Part shown: one piece after another, positions 45,078 to 54,249 of the stretch | Numbering within the stretch: position 1 is the stretch's first letter | Layout of the letters: every line of letters starts with the position of its first letter | Source of the DNA: Liriodendron chinense | Lineage: Eukaryota; Streptophyta; Magnoliopsida; Magnoliales; Magnoliaceae | Assembly (NCBI GenBank): GCA_003013855.2 | Contig: ML058493.1 | Span: forward strand, 310,001 to 374,000 | Length of the DNA stretch: 64,000 nucleotides | Direction of reading: 5' to 3' | Position numbers and translations under genes: made by a program | The notes under the pieces: model-generated | The model's input: the letters and a program-made list of their open reading frames with translations, nothing else | Databases searched by the model: none | Told to the model about the DNA's origin: nothing

Positions 45078-46689
45078 AAATAACTCTAGATTTTATTCGC
45101 TAACTCTGGAATCAATTTGTTGGGGTAGTCTTCAAACTATGCACAGATTGGCTGCTCCGACCGGTTGGGCGACTGGTCGGACGGTGTGACCCAGATGTAG
45201 TGAAGATCCCCCTTGGAAAGATTTCATGTCTCCAGACCGGTCGGCCGATTGGTCTACAGAGGGCTCCAGCCGATCGGACGACCGGTCAGTGGTGAGGCAG
45301 CAAAGACATCTTCTCCCTGGACTGTTTTGTGTTCTGGCCGGCCGGTCAGCTGACCGGTCGGACGTGCGCGTGGGTTTCTTACGCAGCTTGCAGTAGCGCG
45401 CAAGATGTTTCTATTTTCGAAGATTTGCTTATTTAAGGAGTTGTAATCCGGATTTAGGTTGGATCCTAAGGTGTCCAAGGTTTCCTAATCATATTAGGAA
45501 GACAGGAGAGGTATGTGTGAGAGAGAACTTGGGGTTTTCTCTGTTTATTCCTTACTTGTGGGCTGTCAATCTCTGTAATCTTCTGATTTTCATAGTGGAT
45601 CACTTTGTGTCGTGGTTTTTTACTCATTGAGGGGTTTTTCCACGTAAATTCGGAGTCTCTTGTGGTGAATGCTTGTGTGTGATTGCTTTCATCTTGTTTA
45701 CTTGTTTGATTTCGCATTGCTCTACGTGTTTCGGCTTTCGCTTCCGCTGCCAGTTTTCCCAACACAATCCACTCGCTAAACAGGTATGGTCCCATTTTTC
45801 TATGATGTGTGGAATGCCTCTCATATCTAGCCACTCCATAGACATCGAATTAATCATTGGAATGCAAAGGCCAAGCGGACCACTAGGTCTAAAATGTTAC
45901 TGAGACTATTGCCGTGCTTTCTAACATGGGAGATATGGCTAAGTCACAATGCGGCTAAATTTGAAGGGCGTAGGATGATGGTATCGAGTATAATTCCTAA
46001 AGTTTATCGATGGATTAGGTAGGTTACCTCACTTCTTCCTACAAGGGAGGGGATGTGGCTGAATGATGCCATAACCATGCAAGCTTTTGGGTTTCAAAGC
46101 GAGGGTCGAAATAGAGATACAAAGATTCAGGAGTTGAAGTGGCGCAAAGCTAAAAAGTGCCAATTCAAACTGAATGTAGATGACTCTTCGAGAGGTAATC
46201 CAGGTGATGCAGGGGGTGGGGGTGTGTGCAGAGACCACAACGGTCGCTTAATCTTTGCATTCCCCACCCTATGTATGGATGACGAACACAGAGGCGGAGG
46301 CTTGGGCCATGGTAGACGGCCTAGACATATGTCAAATATTAGGCCTTTACAATATTAATGTGGAATTAGATTCTCGGATAGTGGTGGAGGCGATGCGTAA
46401 TCAAAGCGCGAACAACCCATGGTCTATTTGGTATAGAATGGGGAAAATTCAGCGAGATTATGGTCATCTTCATCTTTGTTTTACACACATTTTTAGGGAA
46501 GGAAATTCAGTGGCAGATGGGCTGGGAAAGCTAGCTAGTGTTGAGTGTCCTAATAGAGTCTATACAAATAGAAACGACCTCCCGAGGCTGATTCGGGGTT
46601 CTTTGGTTCTTGATAATGCGGGGGTGGGGATAGTTAGGTAGCTAGACGCACCAGATTAAATGGGAGAGGGGGATATGGTTCCCCATGTG
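45078..46689 (+). mobile_element. LINE-A, piece 3 (zf-RVT end and RNase H)
   Basis: Sequence on the two sides of the copia solo LTR joins in frame across the duplicated CAAT into a block resembling the LINE-B stretch HLFAQGDLAEQVW. On the right-hand side it reads LAKQVWSHF. It continues to an RNase H domain at about 46,140-46,640 with KLNVDDSSRGNPGDAGGGG, VELDSRIVVEAM and NSVADGLGKLA, and the end block LPRLIRGSLVLDN. A frameshift at about 46,265 splits the domain. About 70 codons between this piece and piece 2 are missing, lost near the left edge of the chromovirus-like insertion. Confidence 0.75.
45118..45764 (+). mobile_element. Copia-type solo LTR, 647 bp
   Basis: It begins TGTTGGGGTAGTC and ends TTTTCCCAACA, so the ends form the inverted repeat TGTTGGG/CCCAACA typical of copia LTRs. 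The flanks are CAATT and CAATC, a 5-bp duplication with one mismatch. Between 45,150 and 45,365 it carries at least five palindromic GACCGGTCGG-like words. Removing it restores the LINE-A reading frame, which confirms the boundaries. Confidence 0.88.
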
Positions 46690-47774
46690 TAGGGTTGTAC
46701 ATCAAGCCGAGTCGAGTCAAGGTGGGCCAAGCTTGGCTTGACTCGTCTGTGCTCTCCTTAAGTTCAAGCTCGAGCTCGAGCTCACCCTCGAGCTTACCAT
46801 TGGAGCTTGCCTTGTTTGCTAAAACTTTCGAGGCGAGCTAGTGGATCGATTCGAGGCAAGCTTACCTCGAGTCGAGTCGAGCTTGCTCCTACCTCAATTT
46901 ATTATATTTTTTGTTACAAAATACAAATTAAAAGTCAACAACATTAAGTTCAAGAAATCACACATATATTAGGGGAGAATAGTATTTCTACATGTGAGAC
47001 CCCACCATTTAAATGACCTAGCTCTAATTGGTTTTTTTCTTAGGCCAGGTCACACACGCATTGAATGCAGACCACTAGTAATATTTTCTTAACCATAGCT
47101 TAACACAGTACATGCATAGCTCACCACATGAATGGACTGCCCTGATTATTGTGTGGACCATCTTCATGATGAGGCCCAGCTGATTAATGGATCAGATGCA
47201 CCACCTCCCTCATAAAATTGCAATCAATAGTTGCATATGGTGTTTGGTCTTACTATAGCCCCTGTTTTGTAGATGTGTATGGTGTGTGGTCTCACCGTGG
47301 CACCTGTTTTGTTTAGCATGTAAAACACACAACTACTGTGTGTTCACCATGTTTTGTACTTGAAATAACTCAATCTATCATGTATGCTCAATAAGGAATG
47401 TTTTTACCAAGTAGGATTAAGGAACCCCCCTAACGTATGAGGGTGGATTTTATATGTCCTAAGCTTAGACCCCAATATGTGTGGGGGAGGGCGAGAGAGA
47501 ATCAATAAATAAGAAGATTATGATTTTTTTTTTTAACAAATATCTATATGAAACGAGTCGAGTTGACGTCGAGTCAAGGTCGAGCTGAGTCGAGCTTGAA
47601 TCGAGTCGAGTTGAGTTGAGTAACCCAATGGTCGAACTTGACTCGATGTTTGACTTGAGCTCCTAAATGAAGCTTGGCTTAACTTGTTCTATTGAGTCAA
47701 GGCGAGCCGAGGAGAGCTTTTTCGAGTAGAGTCGATCGAGTTTCTCGAGCTGACTCGGCTCATGACCAGCCCTA
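46690..47774. mobile_element. Non-autonomous hAT-like element
   Basis: The ends TAGGGTTGTACATCAAGCCG and (reverse complement of the right end) TAGGGCTGGTCATGAGCCGA form an imperfect inverted repeat. CCCATGTG is duplicated at 46,682-46,689 and 47,775-47,782. An 8-bp duplication with TAGGG ends is typical of hAT elements. The terminal 200 bases at each end are dense in GTCGAGTCGAG and GAGCTCGAG words, likely transposase-binding repeats. No transposase is encoded. It is inserted in the 3' UTR of LINE-A. Confidence 0.88.
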
Positions 47775-47782
47775 CCCATGTG

Positions 47783-48024
47783 TTTGGTTTGTTGCATATG
47801 ATAGCCAAAGCTCAATCCTTTTTGTTTCAAGCTATGAACGAAGGTACCTGTATATCCATACAATGGGAATAATTTTTTTTGATTAAAAGAAAAATCTTTA
47901 GATTTTATTCTCTCATGAAAAGACTAATACAATTAATATGAGAGAAAATTTTAATTATGGTATAATACTTCTCGATGTGCCATCTTCTTGCTGTACCGTA
48001 GGCTGCCTTAATTTGCAGCAAAAA
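47783..48024 (+). mobile_element. LINE-A 3' UTR tip and a chromovirus-LTR fragment
   Basis: 47,783-47,870 continues the LINE-A 3' UTR after the hAT element. From about 47,880 to 47,975 the sequence (GATTTTATTCTCTCATGAAA, then GTATAATACTTCTCGATGTG) resembles the end of the chromovirus-like LTR at 27,560-27,630. It is probably a separate LTR scrap. Confidence 0.5.
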
Positions 48025-48711
48025 GTCACCATCAGACGAATTTTTAGAAACAGATCCATCCACAGTCAAGGTTATTTGATCAATTGTCCAAATCACCCAC
48101 ACGTGGACCCGGCTTGCACAATATCAACGTTTCTTATCACTATGCATTTGACCACCGCAAATCGGACTGGAATTAGGATCATCTGACCGATATGGATTTT
48201 GACTGTGTGCTATCGACTTTAAGACTCACAAATCGTTCGGTCTGGAACCTGTACGGAAGATGTATGGGTGATCATGATATACTGTAATCCACAGTAGTAT
48301 CATACAGCTCATCGACGTATGTTATACATGCATGTATGGTTAGCATACCGAAGACGGAGGCCGTTGCGTGCAGTGGGTCAACAGTGTTTATGTCCATCCA
48401 AGATCGTTACTTTTAAGAAATAAATAATCATTACGGAAGACAGGCTGTTACGTGAACTCAAGATCAAGGTTTTCTACTGAAATCAACGTACAAAAACAGC
48501 TACTTCGTAACTTACGACGATTCAGAAAGGCCAGCCATTTGACGGCTACCGGTAAAAGCGGAATTATAGAAGCGTCCAATAATATTCGCGAGATTAGGAT
48601 GTAGGTACCACACGTGCCGATGTTAAAATCGAGGCTTTGCATTCTGTGATCGGAATCGGACGGTGGAGTGTAGAACAGCAGCACCGAAGTCGGTATTGTG
48701 TCGACGTGGCA

Positions 48712-49132
48712 AAAATTTGTGGCCCCCACCATATATGTATTATATCTATACAATCCATCCATTTTGCTAGATCATTTTAGGGTTCGAGCCAAAAAAATAA
48801 AGAAGATTCCAAGCTTTAAGTGGACCACAACACAGAAAGCAATGAGGATTGAGCACTTAACATTGAAAACTTTTTTAGGGCCACAAAAGTTTCGTATAAA
48901 CTGATATTTGTGTTTTTCAGGTCTGTGTGACCTTATAAACCTGTTGGATGATAAATGAAAGTAATGGTCAGAGTTGTTTGGCGTCATTGTCCCCACTCCT
49001 ATATGTGCCGTGGTTCACTTGAGCTTGGGATCTGCCTCCCTCTTTGTTTCATGTCTTACAATGATCTGAAAAATGGATGGACGGTGTGGATATAGCACAT
49101 ACATCAAGGTGAGGCCATAGAACTTTACCACG
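48712..49132. mobile_element. Fold-back MITE, CCATGATGTATGTG family
   Basis: The left arm contains GGCCCCCACCATATATGTAT, then ATCCATCCATTTTGCTAGATC. The right arm contains GATCTGAAAAATGGATGGAC, then CATACATCAAGGTGAGGCC. The interior holds AAGTGGACCACAACAC. In upstream region A a related element sits at the equivalent place (4,793), so this insertion may predate the duplication. Confidence 0.65.
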
Positions 49133-49215
49133 TCAACACAGCACCCAAGTGTTCTATGCTACGCAATCCGAATCCCCAAAGATCCCCACCGTACGTGTGA
49201 AATATCACAAAAATG

Positions 49216-49743
49216 TGCGCGGATTTCCTGCGAAAGCCTTGCGCAGGAATTTCCTGCGCTGGGAACCAAGGTGGGCCCACAGTGATGTTTTTTGATAAAT
49301 CCACACCGTCCATCCGTTTTGGGAGCTTATTTTAGGGTATTAAAATAAAAATAAACCGGATCCAAGACTCAAGTGGGCCGAAAACGTGAGATTTGAACGT
49401 CCACAGTTGAAATATTTGTGAAGCCACATGAGTTTCGAATCAGGATATTATTTGTTTTTCCAGTTCATCCCAGTAGTAGTGACGTTATGAACGGTATGGA
49501 TGTCATATAAACATCACTGTGGACCCCAGGGAGGTTTCAACGGTAGTAATTTACCTACCCACCTTTTCCTTTAGTGAGGCCCACTTGAGTCTTGGATCCG
49601 GTTCATTTTTGTTTTTATGTTCTAAAATGAGTTCCCAAAACGGATGGACGGGGTGGATTCATCAAAAAACATCACTGTGGGCCCCACCTTGGTTACCAGC
49701 GCAGGAAATTCCTACGCAAGGCTTTCGCAGGAAATCCGCGCCC
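49216..49743. mobile_element. 528-bp inverted-repeat element with 10-bp target duplication
   Basis: The ends are long near-perfect inverted repeats: GCGCGGATTTCCTGCGAAAG on the left and its reverse complement on the right, continuing past CTTGCGCAGGAATTTCCTGC and into GGTGGGCCCACAGTGATG. CACAAAAATG is duplicated at 49,206-49,215 and 49,744-49,753. The equivalent place upstream of the intact gene (about 5,711-5,720) has CACAAAAATG only once, so that copy shows the empty site. The 10-bp duplication suggests a Mutator-like mover. The inner part belongs to the same CCGTCCATCC family as the other fold-back elements. Confidence 0.9.
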
Positions 49744-50002
49744 CACAAAAATGGACCCGTCCAGTCATAAGGTCGAGACCACATGCATATCGAATGCGGA
49801 CCATTGCTCTGAATCTTTCTAGCAATCCATTTCATACACATGTGGGCCACCAGATGATCAGACCAATTAATTTCCACTGTACGTAACAGACATGGCGGAG
49901 TTAACCTGAATAATGACACCGATCTTTCACGCATACGCCATGGTGCCGACCTTTGAGATTGTAATCATCAAGATCCTACGAGCCCAAGTAGCCGCTTCAT
50001 TC

Positions 50003-50055
50003 ACTATAAGTACGTGCCCAGCTTCTAGGTTCCCATGCAGAAGTCTCATTGTTGA
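50003..50055 (+). promoter_or_regulatory. TATA box and short upstream ORF of the pseudogene copy
   Basis: ACTATAAGTA at 50,003-50,012 and an ATG at 50,035 with a 6-codon frame (MQKSHC) abutting the main ATG at 50,056 repeat the arrangement at 6,031-6,083. Confidence 0.5.
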
Positions 50056-52323
50056 ATGATGAAGGCTTCCATGGCCACTCCTTCCCACTCTCTCCTCCAT
50101 GCATGGCTTCTTCTCTTCTTCACCGTCCATTTTGTGCCATTGGCGCTAGCCGCTCGGTCCACCTATGTCGTCCACATGGACAAATCAGCCATGCCCAATG
50201 TATATGCCAATCACCACCATTGGTATTCGGCCACCATCAAATCTCTGAGTCCCTCTACTGCAGGCGATCATGAACGGAGGCTTGTCTACGTATATGATAA
50301 TGCCATCCATGGTTTCAGTGCGGTCCTCTATCCTGAGGAATTACAAGTTCTCAGGAAATCACCAGGCTTCGTCTCTGCATACCAAGACTCGACAGTGACA
50401 ATGGACACGACCCACACATACCAATTCCTCTCTCTCAATCCCAACACTGGGCTATGGCCTGCATCTGGCTACGGCCAAGATGTCATTGTTGGGGTGATCG
50501 ATACTGGAGTCTGGCCAGAAAGCGATAGCTTCAACGATCTTGGAATGCCCAAAATTCCAGCAAGGTGGAAGGGAGAATGCGAGCCAGGACAAGCCTTCAA
50601 TATTTCCATGTGCAACCGCAAGCTCATCGGAGCACGCTACTTTAACAAGGGCTTGATAGCAAACAACCCCGGTCTAAACATCTCCATGAACTCGACGAGG
50701 GACACACAAGGGCATGGGACCCACACATCATCAACGGCTGCAGGGAACTATGTTCCAGGTGCATCATATTTTGGTTATGCCAAGGGAACTGCTACCGGAG
50801 TTGCTCCTCTTGCTAGGGTGGCCATGTATAAGGTTCTCTGGGACGAAGGAGGCTACAAGTCGGACATCCTCGCAGGAATGGACCAAGCGATCGCAGACGG
50901 AGTGGACGTAATATCAATCTCCATGGGCATTAATCGTGCCCCCATTTATGAAGATGCTGTCGCCATTGGGTCATTCGCAGCCATGGAGAAGGGCATACTA
51001 GTCTCATCTTCGGCAGGCAACGATGGGCCAGTCCCTGGAACCCTACACAACTGGAATTCCATGGCAATTGACTGTTGGCGCTGGCAGCATTGACAGGGAA
51101 TTAGTGGGAACACTGACTCTGGGCAATGGGTTGACCATCATTGGTCAAACTCTTTTTCCCGCCAATGCATGGCTGGTGGATATGCCATTGGTCTACAATG
51201 AGACCTTCAAAGCATGCAATTCGTCCTCATTGTTATCACAGGCCGAAGGATCCATTGTCGTGTGTGAAAACAATGGTTCGCTCTTCGATCAAATGTATAG
51301 GGTTTCTCAGTCAAACCTCACCGGAGCGATATTCATATCCGATATCGATGACATCGAATTCATTTCTTTTTCATTCCCAGGAATCATAATTAACCCTACC
51401 AACGGCAAGAAACTCATATCATATGTGGAGAATGACAATAATCCGACGATATCTTTGAAATTCCAACAGACCATTGTTGGGACGAAGCCAGCGCCGTTCG
51501 TTGCCGCATATACTTCTAGAGGTCCTTCATGGAGTTATCCTGGTATATTGAAGCCGGATATCCTCGCCCCTGGTTCAAGTGTGTTGGCAGCTTGGCTCCC
51601 GAACGCACCAATGGCCAATATTGGGTCCCGTTTGGTCTTGTCAAGCGACTTCAACATCATCTCCGGGACATCCATGGCTTGCCCACATGCATCCGGAGTG
51701 GCTGCATTGTTGAAGGGGGCCACCCTGATTGGAGCCCGGCTGCAATCCGATCAGCCATGATGACCACAGCAAATCCACATGATAACACATGACAATCCTA
51801 TCTTAGACAGTGGGAATGATTACAAACCAGCCACTCCGCTCGACATGGGGTCTGGCCACATTGACCCTAACAAGGCGTTGGACCCTGGCCTTGTCTACTG
51901 ACGTGGACTGCACAAGACTACATTAATCTCCTTTGCACCATGAATTACACCACTGAGCAGATCTTAACAATCACTAGGACCTCTTACCAATGCTCGAAAC
52001 CATCATCCGATCTCAATTACCCATCGTTCATTGCTTTGTTTGGTAACAGTTCTTCACAGTACCCAACAGTTTCAAAGGACGGTGACCAATGTCGGAGACT
52101 GGTGCATCAACTTACAAGGCCTACGTTGACGGTCCAGGCGAAAGGGTTCTTTGTTAGCATCCAGCCCGATACACTTGCGTTTCAAAAGAAGTATGAGAAG
52201 CTAAGCTTTACTTTGACTGTGAGGGACAGTCCAGAGAGAAAAGAGGGAGTTTCATATGGATTTCTTACATGGGAGGATGACGGGAAGAAGCATTCAGTGA
52301 GGAGTCCTATAGTAGTTGTTTAA
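50056..52323 (+). pseudogene. Subtilisin-like protease, frameshifted duplicate
   Basis: This is the duplicate of the intact subtilase. The first 332 codons are open and keep the signal peptide, prodomain, catalytic Asp and His and the oxyanion Asn. Against the intact copy, single-base changes then break the frame: an extra T at 51,052; one C lost from the GGGGGCCC run at 51,720; an extra A at about 51,789; an extra T at 51,899; an extra C at 51,908; an extra T at 52,060; and one extra base each near 52,098 and 52,121. Two codons are also cleanly deleted (near 52,047 and 52,251). The net change is zero, so the span is again 2,268 bp and the last frame ends normally at 52,323. The Ser motif SGTSMACPH is present but in a shifted frame. 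As written it would give a short protein truncated before the catalytic Ser. It is a pseudogene unless the indels are sequence errors. Confidence 0.85.
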
Positions 52324-52385
52324 GATCATTCGACGAGGTTGAGCTTGATTTGGAATCTTCACCAATAAACATCTCTTGTATGGGA
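52324..52385 (+). promoter_or_regulatory. 3' UTR with polyadenylation signal (pseudogene copy)
   Basis: AATAAA at 52,364-52,369, within CTTCACCAATAAA, is shared with the intact copy. Confidence 0.55.
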
Positions 52386-52394
52386 TTTGCATGT

Positions 52395-53475
52395 TTTTCT
52401 TTTTCTTTTCTTTTTTTATCAGAAAGGTGGGAGCACACCACCTGAATCTTTGTTGCTCAATTCGAAAACGCTTTACAGAATTTCAGGTGGCAATCCAACA
52501 TTTACAGAATTTCGGGCTGCAATCCAACAAAAAGACAAGGCCCCACCTATCTTGTGAGCTCAACTCAAGCACTTTACATCATAGACAAGAAAATTAAAAC
52601 AAAAAACTTAGGACTTGTCAAATGGGTGAAACCAAGCTCAATCACCAGCCGGAACATATATATCCAAGGCTACCCAACGCCATCTTTCCTTCTAATGGCT
52701 CCGAGGACCGAATTGTAGTGCAAACAGGCCCCTTATTTCTTTCAGTAGGTCTCCCCTACATCTACATATGAAAATCCAATCAGGTGATCCACTACTTCCG
52801 AGCTGAGCCAACCCATCCAGTACAAAATTCCCTTCTCTTAGGGTATGCGAGACCCTATAATTAATCTTGGATTTCCACTGAGAATTTCCTTGGCCTTTCA
52901 GGATGTTGAAAGCTGCCAAAACGTGCATCAGGTAATTTAATAGGACATGCTTGATCAATGTGATTCTACACGCTGGAAGAGAAGCTTTGCTTTCTCTCCT
53001 GCAATCTCTGCCGTCATTTTCTATGTAAGGAATAAGAGGTGCCTAGCCCAAATCCTCCCTTTGAAGAAAAGTACCCCAAATAAGTCAATGGCGCCAACGT
53101 AGCCTAGAGAAAGCCTATGCTCTTAGGCAAGTCTTACGAGGTAGTGTGTTCTTTGCCTTCCATGGCATAATAAAACAACTTTTAATTCCTATTGATTTTA
53201 TGACCCGACGCCTTCCTGTAGCCTAACAGGAAACCTACGATCACTCGGGATCGAAAAGATTCTGCCATTTATGAAAGAAATGGTATTGTTAGCAAAAAGC
53301 AAATGGATAATCAGTGGGCATCCCCAGGCAAATAAGAGGCTTGGCATGAACCTGATTCCATGAGACGACACAATTCTCTGCTTAGAACTTTACCTACCTA
53401 GATAAAAATGTTGGGTAAAATCAATATTCTTGTCTTATGCCTATGATGATTTGAAGAAGCCACATGCTCTTAGGA
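52395..53475 (-). mobile_element. LINE-F, copy B (RT C-terminus and RNase H end)
   Basis: A T-rich tract (52,395-52,420) marks the 3' end. The - strand frame at 52,692-52,958 gives the RNase H end, VSHTLREGNFVLDGLAQLG, then LLKEIRGLFAL. The stretch 53,020-53,475 is the RT C-terminal region shared with 10,960-11,400. A deletion has joined the two parts. The insertion lies at the same place after the subtilase in both duplicates. Confidence 0.7.
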
Positions 53476-53828
53476 ATTTTTTAGAAAAATGATGGAATTA
53501 TGACACTATGTAAGGGTTTTAAGGTCCCTCGCACACATGATTACAAACCGTTCTTCTCGTGATAACTTGGCTTCGAGTGCATGCATGCATTGACTCGTGA
53601 GAGGTAGTACTGTTGGATTTATAGCAATGACATGGATTCGCTAATATAGATTTCGGATTCTCAGGGTTCCATTCACTCCGTTGCATATGCGCTGAATTCG
53701 GATCCTATTGAAAACGTTGAACGAACCATGAAAGGTACCAGATGTATACAATATAAGTAGGATGGGGTTGTGGTTATTATAGTATGATGACGAGCCCTAC
53801 ATGTGATAAGTGTGGACCCCACCATGTA

Positions 53829-53890
<62 letters not shown>

Positions 53891-54249
53891 TGATTGGGAA
53901 CGTTGTAATCTTAATCATAGTGACCAATCAGAACTTAGGATCAACTTAGAGCCAAACCATCTAAAATCTATAAAGGCTACGAAAAAAAGATATCTTGACG
54001 GCTAGAAATCTAATTTAATGGATCTAACTATTGATTGAGCACCCCCCATCAATCAATATTTAGGGTAATGGATCAATGGAACTTAAGATATACTTAATGT
54101 AAATTTAGATCAGAGGATCCAATCAAGGATCGATCAGGACCATCGAACCAATTCCACGAAAACTAAGAAAAATGAATATTTGAATGGGTAGATCTTAAAT
54201 TCCCACAAATTTAAGCTAAAATTTCCCTAGAGATATGAACTACAAATGA
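53476..54249. other. Intergenic DNA with a (TA)n tract
   Basis: A perfect (TA)n run of about 57 bp lies at 53,832-53,888. I see no gene in the rest of this interval. Confidence 0.6.

Larger units (their letters stand above)
48025..50055 (+). other. Upstream region B of the subtilase pseudogene (duplicated segment)
   Basis: This is collinear with 3,885-6,083. The tightly conserved end (49,754-50,055) matches 5,725-6,083, including the TATA box and the short upstream frame. Interruptions specific to this copy are a fold-back MITE (48,712-49,132) and the large inverted-repeat element (49,216-49,743). Confidence 0.78.

Noticed and set aside
45052..45117. Could be the end of the Tat-like LTR
   Set aside because: The LTR ends at 45,048 followed by the target duplication; the next bases continue the interrupted chromovirus-like LTR (to 45,077) and then LINE-A.
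53784..54005. Open frames of alternating Tyr-Ile across 53.8-53.9 kb
   Set aside because: They are simple translations of the (TA)n microsatellite.
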